A stretch of DNA of 64,000 nucleotides from Pseudomonadota bacterium (GTDB lineage: Bacteria; Desulfobacterota; Binatia; Binatales; Binataceae), in the NCBI GenBank assembly GCA_021323675.1, contig JAJPKP010000071.1, positions 1 through 64,000 of the forward strand, given 5' to 3'. Positions 8,919-18,543 of the stretch are shown piece after piece. The notes under the pieces were generated by a model. The model ran no database searches. It saw only the letters and a program-made list of their open reading frames with translations, and had not been told where the DNA came from. A program made the translations under genes and the position numbers. Each line of letters opens with the position of its first letter. Within the stretch, counting starts at the first letter, position 1.

Positions 8919-9650
8919 TCAGATCGGCACGGCGAAGCCGGCGCCGCTTAAGATGAACAGAGCACCGACCACGATGCTGTAGGCGCCGGTTGCGATCATC
9001 ACGCAGCGGTAGATGGACTCGCGCAGGTTCGAAAGGTGAAACATCCCTGCCGACGCGATCGCCATCAGCGTGTTCATCGCCAGCAATCCAGCCGCAAACG
9101 CAAGCACGCATAACAGACCGCCGGCCCATCCGCCCGCTCCCGCGGACAGGACGAACAATCCGAGCTGGGTGGGAGTTTCCGCGCCGATTCCGTGGATGAT
9201 GCCGACGGTGAAGGCGGCGCGTCCGCCTGGAGGATCGACCCTTGCGGTCTCGGGCGGCGCCGTGCGCATCGAGACGCGCGATTTGAGCCATCGGCCCGCG
9301 CGCCGGATGAGTTCGAAGCGCGTTGGTGGACGAACGTCGCGCGGACCGCGAATTATCGCGCTCAGCACGTACGCGCCGAGCACGACAAGGGTGCAGCCGA
9401 CGGCGCCTTCGAGAATCTGATCGGACAGCTTGGGCATCGCCATCCCGAACCACACCGACACGGCTCCGAGGACGGTGACGATGGTCGCGTGACCCAATCC
9501 ATAAAGAACGGCGACTCCGATCGCTTGCGAGGGGCGGCGCGCCGTGCCGGTGAGATCGGCGATGGCGGCGACGTGGTCGTAGTCAACGCCATGGCGAAAG
9601 CCGAGAAGAGCCGCGGCTGCGGTGGCGGTCGCTACTCCTTCATAAAGCAT
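8919..9650 (-). CDS. NiCoT-like nickel/cobalt permease
   Basis: 243-residue polytopic membrane protein with about six hydrophobic segments. The signature GFRHGVDYDHVAAIADLTG near residues 17-35 matches the metal-binding RHxxDxDH motif of the NiCoT (HoxN/NixA) family, with GLGHATIVTVLG following. It would import Ni2+ or Co2+ across the inner membrane. A central hydrophilic loop (about 105-145) separates the two halves. It converges with thiE, 16 bp away, and lies downstream of the MFS gene on the same strand. Whether nickel or cobalt is carried cannot be read from the sequence. No nickel enzyme is in the window, though the B12-binding-type radical SAM protein would need cobalt. Confidence 0.72.
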   Translation of the reverse strand: MLYEGVATATAAAALLGFRHGVDYDHVAAIADLTGTARRPSQAIGVAVLYGLGHATIVTVLGAVSVWFGMAMPKLSDQILEGAVGCTLVVLGAYVLSAIIRGPRDVRPPTRFELIRRAGRWLKSRVSMRTAPPETARVDPPGGRAAFTVGIIHGIGAETPTQLGLFVLSAGAGGWAGGLLCVLAFAAGLLAMNTLMAIASAGMFHLSNLRESIYRCVMIATGAYSIVVGALFILSGAGFAVPI

Positions 9651-9683
9651 TCAACATCCTGGAGAACGCCGCGCTAGCCGGTC

Positions 9684-10931
9684 CTACGCGGTGACCGCGG
9701 CTTCGGCCGGCGCCAGGCGCGCCTGCTCGACCTCGAGGGTCCGGCATGCGAGCGAAGCGGCGGCGCCCAAAATACACAGAACGATAAACGCATCGAAGGC
9801 GGCGTAGTAGCTTCCGAACGAATCGAATATCTGTCCCGCGGCCACGGGTCCGACCGCGGCGCCGAGGGTGTTGAAGACTCCGGCCAGACCGCCGATCGTT
9901 CCGAAGCGCTTCAAACCCATCGAATCCGCCGCCAGGAGCGGAATCAGAACCAGCGGCGCTCCCAGCGTGAGCCCGAAGACCAGCACGAACGCGATCAACA
10001 TCGGCACGCTGGCGGCTCCGAAGATGAGCGAGATGCCGACCGCCGCGCCGATAAAGTTCACCGCCAATGCCACCCGCGCGCTCACCCGATCGGAGAACAT
10101 CCCCATCCCAAGCTTTCCAACCGACGCACAGGTGTAGACAAGACTCATCATCGAGGCGGCGAAGGTGGCGGTATAGCCGAGGTTGATCATGTGATGGATG
10201 AGATGGAGGCCGGCGCCGGCGGCGACGCAAGCAAAGAGAAACTGGGCCGCGGAAACCATCCAGAACGACCGCGTCCGCAGCGCCTCGCTGAGTTCAAGTC
10301 CGGGCAGCGCGTCGCTTGAAGCCACGAAATCGTCTTTGCGCGCCTCGGGCGGGCGGCTTCGCACCTGCCAGAGGATGAGCGGAATGGCGATGAAAACCAT
10401 CGGCGCGGCTAGCGTCACATACGCGGAGCGCCATCCACCGAAATGCACGATCGCGAAGTTGCCGACCATCGTCATCCCGGCGCCGCCCAGCGACGTCCCG
10501 GCGAACGTAAATCCCATCGCCATGCCGCGGCGCGCACCGAACCAGTTGGCAACGATCAGCGAGGCGGGCAGCAGGGTTGCCGCGGCAATTCCGACACCGA
10601 GCACGATGTACGCGGCCAGCATCACGCCGAACGTCTCGGCGCGGCTTGCAATTAGAAAGGCGGATACGGACAGGGCGACGCCGATTATCATGATGATGCG
10701 GGCCTCGATTCGATCGAGGAGCAGGCCGATGAGCGGGCCGCCGAATCCGGCGGACAGGGCGAGCGCGCTTGTGAGCCATGCGGTTCGCGCATGGGTCCAT
10801 CCGAAATGCTTGAGAAGCTGCGGAAAGAAAAGGCTGCTGGTGTTGTAGCCCGAGCCAAAGACCACAAACAGGGTGACGAACAGGCTCGCCACCAGGATCC
10901 ATCCCTGCCGATCGCGAGCAGTCATTGACAA
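9684..10931 (-). CDS. MFS transporter (monocarboxylate/oxalate porter-like)
   Basis: 415 residues with about 12 predicted transmembrane helices in two halves split by a cytoplasmic loop near residues 190-225. The N-terminal half has GPLIGLLLDRIEARIIMIIG, the family loop 2-3 motif, and NWFGARRGMAMGF in loop 4-5. This pattern resembles the monocarboxylate porter/OxlT branch of the major facilitator superfamily. The substrate is probably an organic acid anion, but this is inference. It is 33 bp upstream of the NiCoT-like gene on the same strand, so both may be co-transcribed. The start is the ATG at 10931. Confidence 0.85.
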   Translation of the reverse strand: MSMTARDRQGWILVASLFVTLFVVFGSGYNTSSLFFPQLLKHFGWTHARTAWLTSALALSAGFGGPLIGLLLDRIEARIIMIIGVALSVSAFLIASRAETFGVMLAAYIVLGVGIAAATLLPASLIVANWFGARRGMAMGFTFAGTSLGGAGMTMVGNFAIVHFGGWRSAYVTLAAPMVFIAIPLILWQVRSRPPEARKDDFVASSDALPGLELSEALRTRSFWMVSAAQFLFACVAAGAGLHLIHHMINLGYTATFAASMMSLVYTCASVGKLGMGMFSDRVSARVALAVNFIGAAVGISLIFGAASVPMLIAFVLVFGLTLGAPLVLIPLLAADSMGLKRFGTIGGLAGVFNTLGAAVGPVAAGQIFDSFGSYYAAFDAFIVLCILGAAASLACRTLEVEQARLAPAEAAVTA

Positions 10932-11053
10932 ATGGTTCCCCTGGGCTGCCGTCGGTTCGGGACCGGCGGCGCGTCAGAGTCTTATAGCTTCACCCTGCGC
11001 GAGCGTCGAGCGATCCGCTTGAAGCCGGCGCCATCGCCGGCCTCGATCGGGAC

Positions 11054-11689
11054 CTACTCGAGGGCGGTAATCGGGATAAAGCCTTCGAGTCCGCTTTTCA
11101 TGCGGATCTTCATGTAGTTGAGTGCGATGCCGACAACGTGAACATCGTGGCCCTTGTGGACCTCGGAAAGTTTTTTGGCCCATCGATTCGGCTTTTCAAG
11201 CACGGAGGCGTTCGAGGTCAGATTGAAGATTTTGTCGGTCGGCTTCACCAGATCCACGGCGGCCGGATCGATGTAGCCGGTCTGGCCCGACTTGAGACTG
11301 ACGCGCAGAAAATAGTGGGTCGAGCCGGTGACCTGGATGAGCTTGTCGGCACGCGCCATCTCGATCTGCTTGCTTGACCTGGAAGGTTCGACCAGCACTG
11401 GCGTGTCTTTGGTAAGCCGCAGAAGCGCGTTGGCGGGCTCGACCTCAAAATGAGGCGCCGGCGTTTCCTTCGCTTCCTTGCGGGCCGCCGCGCTCTTGCG
11501 AGGCGCGGGCGGCGGAGTCACGCGTTTGGGAGCGGGAGGAGGAGTACCCTCATCGCTCGGGACAACGGTGGTTTCGGGAACGTCGGATTCTCCCAGTTCA
11601 GCGCGCGCGACCGATGAAGCCAGACAGATGCCGGCGGCCAGCAGGATTGCCAGCGCCGCTGTTTGAATGATGTTCGAACCGCCCTCCAT
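11054..11689 (-). CDS. Exported protein with two SH3b-like domains
   Basis: 211 residues: a signal peptide (hydrophobic about 9-26, cleavage near ARAE), a Pro/Lys-rich linker (about 45-80) and two SH3b-like repeats. The first covers LLRLTKDTPVLVEPSRSS to GYIDPAAVDLV; the second covers FNLTSNASVLEKPNRW to GFIPITALE. SH3b domains in exported proteins usually bind cell-wall peptides, so a periplasmic structural or targeting role is likely. No catalytic domain is present. It lies 29 bp downstream of the radical SAM gene on the same strand. Exact function is unknown. Confidence 0.72.
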   Translation of the reverse strand: MEGGSNIIQTAALAILLAAGICLASSVARAELGESDVPETTVVPSDEGTPPPAPKRVTPPPAPRKSAAARKEAKETPAPHFEVEPANALLRLTKDTPVLVEPSRSSKQIEMARADKLIQVTGSTHYFLRVSLKSGQTGYIDPAAVDLVKPTDKIFNLTSNASVLEKPNRWAKKLSEVHKGHDVHVVGIALNYMKIRMKSGLEGFIPITALE

Positions 11690-11718
11690 CGCCTCTCCCC
11701 TCCACCTCCACTAAGCAA

Positions 11719-13485
11719 TCAGCATGCGCCGCACACCGTGCATCGATGCACGTCGCAAGGTTTGGTTTGATGTTCGAAATGAGCTTTGCCGCGTTCGGAC
11801 AAGAGAAACCATTTATGGATGTGATGGTCGATGAAGTCCCACGGCAAGACCTCATCGTGTCCATACCGCCTTGTAACGTAAAAGTCGGGATTGGGAAGCG
11901 CGCGGGCGCCGCTTTCGGCTTCGCGGCGGATGGCTTTCAGCTCGCCCCATATTTCTCCCGGCGATTCGCATTGCGCCGCCTGCAAGCGTTCGAGGATGGC
12001 GCCGACTCTGCGATCTCCGCGCGACACCATGGTCTGAAAATATGCTTCGCGCGGCGACTCCGCATCGAGCTCCGCGCCAAGCCTGCCGAGATCCGCTCGC
12101 AGCATCGAAATCTTGCGTCTGAGCGCGCGCGAGTCTTCCATCGGGTCCCATTGGAAAGGAGTCCACGGCTTCGGTACGAAAGGATTCAGCGACACGGTCA
12201 CCTTTCCAATCCGCTGGCGGGCGGCACGCGCGCGGTCCAGGATCGATCCGGTCAGGCGCGCAATCGCCATCACATCGTCGTCGTGCTCCTCGGGCAGACC
12301 CACCATGAAATAGAGCTTCAGGTTCTCGACGCCCTCGCCCATCATCATCGATGCGGCGCGCAGAATCTCTTCTTCGGTGAGGTTCTTGTTGATCACCTTG
12401 CGCATCCGCTCGCTCCCGGCCTCGGGCGCGACGGTGACGCTGCGCGCGCCGTTGCGGCCAAGGGCGGCGGCAAGTTGCGGCGAGATGCAATCGGCCTTGA
12501 GCGAGGACGGCGACAACCTGCCGCCCGCATCGGCTACGCTTTCGGCGATTCGCGCGACGCCCGGAACGCTGGCCATCTCCGCGCCGACCAGCCCTATAAC
12601 GCCGCGCTCGCCCAATCCGCGCCGCGCTTCCACCTCGATTCTCTCGGGAGAGCGATAGCGAATCGGGCGATACATGAAGCCGGCCGCGCAGAAGCGGCAT
12701 CCCCATTGGCATCCGCGGCTCGCCTCGACCAGGTACATGTCGCCGAAGACCGACTCTTCGGTGAGGATTAGCGATGAAGTGTTGAAACGGTTCAGGTCGC
12801 GAATCAGGCGGCGATTTACGGCGGGTTTGCCCGGACCCGAATAGCGGACCGCCCGAAGACCTCCATCTTCGCGGTACTCAGGATGGAAGTAGTCGGGGAA
12901 ATAGGCTCCCTCCACTTCGGCCAGAGCTTCGAGGCAATCGGGCTTGCGGCGCTCGGCGAGATAGCGGGCGAGGAACTCCGGCACCATCTCCTCGCCTTCG
13001 CCGATAAGGAACAGGTCGATGAAATCGGCGATAGGCTCGGGGTTCAGAAAGATTGCGGAGCCGCCCGCGATGATCAGCGGAAAATTTCGTCCGGCGCGCT
13101 CGTTGCGCCTTGCCGGAATTCCCGCCATCCGCAGAATCGAAAGGACGTTCAGATAGTCGGTCTCGAAAGCGACCGAGAACGCGAGGATATCGAAGTCGGA
13201 GAGTGGGCGACCGCGCTCAAACGAAACGATCCTGCTCCTTCCCGCGCGCATCGCTTCGCGTTCGTCAGCGTCGGGCAGGAATGCGCGGTCCGCGTCGACG
13301 GACGGATTCGAATCGAAGATATGGAAGACTGCCTGGTAGCCAAGATTGGCCATCCCAAGGCGGTAGATGTTCGGGTAGATGACGCAGACGGAGACATCGC
13401 CGCCGGGGCGGCGCTCGTAAAGCACCTTTTCCCGGCCAAGCCGGTCCAGCGCACGTTTGCGCGACAGGTACTGCGCCTCAGGCAT
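11719..13485 (-). CDS. Radical SAM protein with N-terminal B12-binding domain (TIGR03960-like)
   Basis: 588 residues. The N-terminal third resembles a cobalamin-binding fold (VSVCVIYPNIYRLGMANLG, then DILAFSVAFETDYLN). The radical SAM core carries SRGCQWGCRFCAAGF (CxxxCxxC) for the SAM-bound [4Fe-4S] cluster, and YFMVGLPEEHDDDV and VSLNPFVPKPWTPFQW are typical of this family. The C terminus ends with CDVHRCTVCGAC, four cysteines likely to bind another cluster or metal. The overall order matches the uncharacterised family often found beside RNase G genes, but no rng lies here. The reaction is unknown; a methylthio- or B12-dependent modification is possible. Confidence 0.85.
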   Translation of the reverse strand: MPEAQYLSRKRALDRLGREKVLYERRPGGDVSVCVIYPNIYRLGMANLGYQAVFHIFDSNPSVDADRAFLPDADEREAMRAGRSRIVSFERGRPLSDFDILAFSVAFETDYLNVLSILRMAGIPARRNERAGRNFPLIIAGGSAIFLNPEPIADFIDLFLIGEGEEMVPEFLARYLAERRKPDCLEALAEVEGAYFPDYFHPEYREDGGLRAVRYSGPGKPAVNRRLIRDLNRFNTSSLILTEESVFGDMYLVEASRGCQWGCRFCAAGFMYRPIRYRSPERIEVEARRGLGERGVIGLVGAEMASVPGVARIAESVADAGGRLSPSSLKADCISPQLAAALGRNGARSVTVAPEAGSERMRKVINKNLTEEEILRAASMMMGEGVENLKLYFMVGLPEEHDDDVMAIARLTGSILDRARAARQRIGKVTVSLNPFVPKPWTPFQWDPMEDSRALRRKISMLRADLGRLGAELDAESPREAYFQTMVSRGDRRVGAILERLQAAQCESPGEIWGELKAIRREAESGARALPNPDFYVTRRYGHDEVLPWDFIDHHIHKWFLLSERGKAHFEHQTKPCDVHRCTVCGAC

Positions 13486-13519
13486 GATTCAGTAGATTAT
13501 CGTCCGTAGTTTGCGCCGC

Positions 13520-14365
13520 TCAAGTAGGAGGATGGCCTCGTTCCGCGGTCACGCGCTCGGGATGGGAATAGACGTTGAACGCGCCGTTTCGCAGGAAGCC
13601 GACGAGCGTCGTTCCAGCCTCATCCGCCAATTCGATTGCCAGCGAGGACGGCGCTGAGACGGCTGCCACGAGCGCGACACCGGCCGCCGCGGCCTTCTGG
13701 ACGATCTCGAAGCTCAGCCGCCCGCTGACCATCAGGACCGACTGGCTGAGAGGAAGGAGGCCTCGACCCATCGCCCATCCGACGATCTTGTCCACGGCGT
13801 TGTGGCGGCCGATATCTTCTCGCAGCGCTTGCAGGATGCCGGCGGGGTCGAACAGGGCGGCGGCGTGAGCCGCGCCGGTTTCGTTGAACAGAGCCTGCCG
13901 GGCGCGCATCTTCCCGGCAAGCTCGGCCAGGAGGCGCGCCGAGATCGAAAATCCATCCGCCGCCCTTTCGATTCGCCTGCGGATAGAATCGATGGAGGTC
14001 TTGCCGCAGAGTCCGCAACTTGAAGTCACCGTGAAGTTTCGCTGAAGCCGCTCGCGCAGATCCTCCGCCGCAACGCGCAGGATCACATCCACGATGTTCG
14101 GCTCGGGCCTGCCGGCATGGTCGCGCACGCGGCGAATCTCGCCGATCTCATCGGCGACGCGAACAAATCCTTCCGCGAACAGAAATCCGGCGACAAGCTC
14201 TTCGTCGTGGCCCGGCGTGCGCATCGTCAGCGTGAATCGGCGCCCGCCCAGGCGGATCTCGAGCGGTTCCTCGACCGCGACAATCTCAGTCCCGCGATCG
14301 GATACGCCGCCGCGCCATCGCCGCGCCTCCCGCGCAAGGGTTCTATTGCGGTCCGAATCGCCCAC
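13520..14365 (-). CDS. fdhD: Formate dehydrogenase accessory sulfurtransferase FdhD
   Basis: FdhD passes sulfur from IscS to the molybdenum/bis-MGD cofactor of formate dehydrogenase, which is required for activity. The 281-residue protein has the redox-active CGLCG motif (C117, C120 in VTSSCGLCGKTSID), EDIGRHNAVDKIVG and VSGRLSFEIVQKAA, all hallmarks of the family. The start is a GTG at 14365. It is transcribed divergently from fdhA with only 50 bp between starts, so the two share a regulatory region. Co-location with the Sec-containing fdhA supports its function. Confidence 0.95.
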   Translation of the reverse strand: MGDSDRNRTLAREARRWRGGVSDRGTEIVAVEEPLEIRLGGRRFTLTMRTPGHDEELVAGFLFAEGFVRVADEIGEIRRVRDHAGRPEPNIVDVILRVAAEDLRERLQRNFTVTSSCGLCGKTSIDSIRRRIERAADGFSISARLLAELAGKMRARQALFNETGAAHAAALFDPAGILQALREDIGRHNAVDKIVGWAMGRGLLPLSQSVLMVSGRLSFEIVQKAAAAGVALVAAVSAPSSLAIELADEAGTTLVGFLRNGAFNVYSHPERVTAERGHPPT

Positions 14366-14415
14366 GATGGTAGAGTATCATCGCGCAGGGTGTGTTGCGT
14401 CTATCCGGATAACCG

Positions 14416-17400
14416 ATGAACGATACTCGCCAACCGATCAGTCCGGACACCGCGCGGAAGCATTCGCGGCTGCGCGGCGCCGCCAAATCCCACAGCGTCT
14501 GTCCGTATTGCGCGGTCGGATGCAGCCAGAACGTGTACACGAAGGGCGGCGAGGTAATCGATATCGAGGGCGACCCGGAAAGCCCGATCAACGAGGGCAC
14601 GCTATGCCCGAAGGGCGCCAATACGTTCCAGCTCGTCTCGAATCCGCATCGCATCACCAAGGTGATGTACCGGGCGCCCTACAGCGATCGATGGGAAGAG
14701 CGGCCGCTGGATTGGGCGATGGATCGGATCGCGCGGCTGGTGAAGGAGACGCGCGATCGCGATTTCGTGGAGCGGTCGGCAGAAGGTATCGAGGTCAGCC
14801 ACGTCAAGACCATCGCGCATCTCGGCGGCGCGACGCTCGACAACGAGGAAAATTACCTGATCAAGAAGCTGTTCAGCGGCGGGCTTGGTTTTCTTGCGAT
14901 CGAAAACCAGGCGCGCATATGACACAGCGCGTCGGTGCCCGGTCTGGGCGCCTCCTTTGGCCGCGGCGCGGCCACCACGTTCCAGCGTGACCTGGCCAAC
15001 AGCGACTGCGTGCTGATCATGGGCTCGAACATGGCCGAGGCGCATCCGGTGGGCTTCCGATGGGCGCTGAAGGCGCGCGAGCGCGGCGCGCGGCTGATCC
15101 ATGTCGATCCGCGGTTCACGCGCACTTCCGCGATGGCCGACACATATGTTGCGATTCGCGCGGGATCCGACGTCGCCTTCCTGGGCGGAATCATCAACTA
15201 CCTGCTCGAACACGATCTTTGGTTTCACGAGTATGTCCTGCACTTCACCAATGCCGCGACGGTCGTGGCCGAGGGCTATGTCGATGCGGAGGATGGCGGC
15301 GGGCTGTTCGCGGGTTTCGACCCATCGACGGGACGCTACGACCGGGATGCCGGCGCATGGGGATACAGCATCGCGGGCGGCGCTCCCGAACAGGACCCGA
15401 CGCTGCGGCATCCGCGATGCGTATTCCAGATCCTGCGCCGTCATTTCGCGCGCTACACGCCGCAGACGGTCGCGGAAATCTGCGGATGCTCGCCGGCGGA
15501 CGTGATTCGCGTCGCGGAACTGCTTGCGCGCAATTCCGGACGCGAGCGCACCAGCGCGATCGTCTATGCGCTGGGATGGACCCAGCATTCGACGGGCGTG
15601 CAGATGATTCGATCGGCCGCGATAATCCAGCTCCTGCTCGGCAACATCGGCAGGCCCGGCGGCGGGATTATGGCGATGCGCGGTCATTGCAGTATCCAGG
15701 GCTCGACCGACCTCCCGACGCTCTACGATTTGCTGCCCGGATACCTTCCGCAGCCCGCGGTTGTTCCCGAGCAGGCCACGCTCGCATCGTATCTGCAAAA
15801 CGGACGCGGCTTCTCGGCAGCCTTGAACAATCGCGCGGCGGGCTTCTGGCAGGAAGAAGCGTTCGCCGGCTATTGGGCGAACCTGCCGCGCTTTATGGTG
15901 AGCCTGCTGAAGGCGTGGTATGGCGACAGCGCGGCCCGCGAAAACGATTTCGGCTACGGGTGGCTTCCCAAAAACGATGGCGACCACTCGGAGCTGGCGA
16001 CGTTTTTCAGGATGTACGAGGGCGGCGTGCGCGGCCTGTTCCTGATCGGGCAGAACCCCGCCGCGGGCGCGCCCAACGCGGAGCTCAATCGAGCGGCGCT
16101 GCGCAATCTGGATTGGCTGGTGGTGCGCGACTGGTTCGAGCACGAGAGCGCGAACTTCTGGTACGCCGATCCGCGCATCGATGATCCGAAAAAAATCAGG
16201 ACCGAGGTCTTCTTTCTGCCCGCCGCCTCGATTCCGGAAAAAGACGGCACCTTCACCAACACCGAGCGCCTGATTCAATGGCACGAGAAAGCGGTCGATC
16301 CGCCCGGAGATTGCAGGTCGGACGCCTGGTTCATCTACCATCTCGGAAAGCGGCTCAAGGATCTGTACCGCGAGTCGGCGCTGAAACGCGACGAGCCCAT
16401 CCGCAACCTCACCTGGAACTACGAGCGCGATGAACCGGAGCGCCTTCCGGACGGAACGCTGAGCCGGATCGGCGATGAACCGGATATCGAGAAGGTGCTC
16501 AAGGAAATCAACGGCCGGCGGCTTTCCGACGGCGCGATGCTCGAAAGCTTCGCGGAGTTGCGCGACGATGGATCGACGGCCTGCGGTGCATGGATCTATT
16601 GCGGAGTGTTTCCGCGGGAAGATTTCAATCGCGCGCGGTCGCGCAATCCCGCGATAGTCGAATCCACCTACCCTGAATGGGCATACGCATGGCCCGCGAA
16701 TCGCCGCGTGATGTACAACCGCGCTTCCGCGGATCCCGAGGGACGCCCCTGGTCGGAGCGCAAAAAACTCATCTGGTGGGACGAGCAGCAGCGCAAATGG
16801 ATCGGCAACGACGTGCCTGACTTCGAGGTTGCGAAGCCCCCTTCTTATCGGCCTGGAGCGGATGCGCGCGGGATGGACGCGATTGCGGGCGATGCTCCGT
16901 TCATCATGCATCCCGACGGACGCGGATGGCTGTACGCACCGTCCGGCGTCAAGGATGGCCCTCTGCCCGCGCATTACGAGCCGCGAGAATCTGTTACCGA
17001 GAACAGGCTTTACGAGACCCAGACCAACCCGACGCTGCGCGAGTACGCAAGCGAGATCAACCAGCTTGCGCGGCGGGTCGATCCCGATTTCCCAATCGTA
17101 GCGACCACCTATCGGCTGACGGAACATTACCTGTCCGGTCCGATGAGCCGCTTCAACAGTTGGCTCAACGAGCTTCAGCCGGAGATGTTCGTGGAGTTGA
17201 GCCCGGAACTCGCGAACGAACGCGGCATCGAGCATCGCGGATGGATGGTGGTGGCGACGCCGCGCGGCGAGATCGAGGCGCGCGCGATGGTAACCAGGCG
17301 AATCCGGCCGCTGACCATCGAGGGGCGCACGGTGCATCAAATCGGACTGCCGATTCATTGGGGCTATGCGGGCGAAACGGTGGGAGCAATCGCGAATGAC

Positions 17401-17613
17401 CTGACCGCGCTGATCACCGACCCCAATGTCAGCATGCACGAAGCGAAGGCGTTCTCGTGCAAGGTGCGAAGCGGGCGGCTCGCGCGAAGCAACCTCGGCG
17501 AACCCGTGCCCGCCGCGCCGCGCGCGAATCGCAGCGATCCGATTCCCGGCACGCCGCGATGGGCCGAGCCGGAGGGAAGATTCAATTCCCGGGGGCTGCG
17601 CCGCCGCGGTTAG
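14416..17613 (+). CDS. fdhA: Formate dehydrogenase alpha subunit, selenocysteine-containing (read through UGA at 14920)
   Basis: Molybdo-bis-MGD catalytic subunit that oxidises formate to CO2. Reading through the TGA at 14920-14922 as selenocysteine gives 1065 residues, close to FdnG/FdoG. The context ARI-Sec-HSASV matches the active-site Sec-His of formate dehydrogenase-N, and homology continues in the same frame afterwards (FGRGA, GSNMAEAHPVGFRW). An N-terminal [4Fe-4S] ligand set is CPYC, GC and LCPKG (C29, C32, C36, C64). A SECIS hairpin follows the UGA. A TAA at 14410-14412 in frame just upstream of the ATG rules out an N-terminal extension, so there is no Tat signal, unlike E. coli FdnG. 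Downstream are the FeS subunit and an NrfD-type membrane subunit. Ordinary gene calling would split this into 168- and about 892-codon pieces. Confidence 0.96.
14920..14952 (+). promoter_or_regulatory. Selenocysteine UGA codon and bacterial SECIS element in fdhA
   Basis: TGA (14920-14922) is followed by an apical hairpin: GGTGCCC (14934-14940), loop GGTCT (14941-14945), GGGCGCC (14946-14952), with seven pairs including one U-G wobble. The GGUCU loop occupies bases +19 to +23 after the UGA, the same place I recall for it in E. coli fdhF. In bacteria such a hairpin is bound by SelB with Sec-tRNA. The genome therefore should encode SelA, SelB, SelD and tRNA-Sec outside this window. Confidence 0.92.
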
Positions 17614-17661
17614 CATCGAGCGCAATTTCAATTCCTTGCCGACTCGTTAGAATGGCCCGCG

Positions 17662-18543
17662 ATGGGCATCCTGGCTGACCTCTTCTACCCGTTTCGGCGC
17701 CCCGCGCAGCCGCCCGCGCGCCCCGCGACAGGATTTTTTACCGACACCACGCTGTGCATCGGATGCAAGGCATGCGAGGTCGCCTGCAAGCAGTGGAACC
17801 AACTGCCATCCGACGGCTTCAACTTCACGGGTGACAGCTACGACAACACCCAGGCGCTCTCGGGCACGACGTGGCGGCACGTGGTGTTTGTCGAGCAGTT
17901 TCCGCAGCCGCAGAAGACGGAGAGCGGGTTCGCGCCGGAGGCTTTGGATATCGAAGCGCTGCTTGCGGAGCCGCCGGCGGGGCGATGGCTGATGATGAGC
18001 GACGTATGCAAGCATTGCGGCATCGCGCCCTGCGAAATCGCGTGCCCGACGGGCGCTCTGATCGTCAACGAGTTTTCGAACATCTATGTGCAGAACGACA
18101 TTTGCAACGGATGCGGCTATTGCGTGGCGGCCTGCCCGTTCGGAGTGATCGCGCGCAGCCCGCTGGACGGGCACGCGCACAAGTGCACGCTGTGCTACGA
18201 CCGCCAGCGCGATGATATGCCGCCCGCGTGCGCCAAGGCGTGTCCGACCGGATCGATTCAGTTCGGCCCGATCGATGAACTGCGCGTGCGGGCGCATGCG
18301 CGGCTGGAAGAACTCGACGCGCGCGGCGTTTCGGGCGCGTATTTGTATGGCGACTCTCCGTCGGCATCGTATTCCGCGCTCAACGCGTTTTTTCTGCTGA
18401 TCGACAAGCCGGATCGCTATGGGCTTCCGAACGACCCCGAGCGCCCGCAACTTCATCTGCGCGGCGACTATCTGCGGGCCGCCTTCGGAACGCTCGCCGC
18501 GCTCGCGGTGATCGCCGCATCGCTGATGAGCCATGTCTTCTGA
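17662..18543 (+). CDS. fdhB: Formate dehydrogenase iron-sulfur (beta) subunit
   Basis: 293-residue FdnH/FdxH-like electron-transfer subunit. Four [4Fe-4S] ligand sets are visible: CIGCKACEVACKQ, CKHCGIAPCEIACP, CNGCGYCVAACP and CTLCYDRQRDDMPPACAKACP. They would carry electrons from the molybdenum site of FdhA toward the membrane. The C-terminal stretch (about 271-293, AAFGTLAALAVIAASLM) is hydrophobic and could be a single membrane anchor, as in FdnH. The gene begins 48 bp after fdhA and its last 11 bases overlap the nrfD start, so the three genes form one operon. The N-terminal part lacks a signal peptide. Confidence 0.93.
   Translation: MGILADLFYPFRRPAQPPARPATGFFTDTTLCIGCKACEVACKQWNQLPSDGFNFTGDSYDNTQALSGTTWRHVVFVEQFPQPQKTESGFAPEALDIEALLAEPPAGRWLMMSDVCKHCGIAPCEIACPTGALIVNEFSNIYVQNDICNGCGYCVAACPFGVIARSPLDGHAHKCTLCYDRQRDDMPPACAKACPTGSIQFGPIDELRVRAHARLEELDARGVSGAYLYGDSPSASYSALNAFFLLIDKPDRYGLPNDPERPQLHLRGDYLRAAFGTLAALAVIAASLMSHVF

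Noticed and set aside
14416..14922. fdhA as a truncated pseudogene
   Set aside because: Same-frame homology resumes immediately after the UGA and a SECIS is present, so read-through is the better explanation.
14602..17631. Long open frame of about 1000 codons on the minus strand opposite fdhA
   Set aside because: It is antisense to a clearly homologous protein, lacks a ribosome site, and is Arg-rich with no family resemblance: a GC-rich shadow frame.
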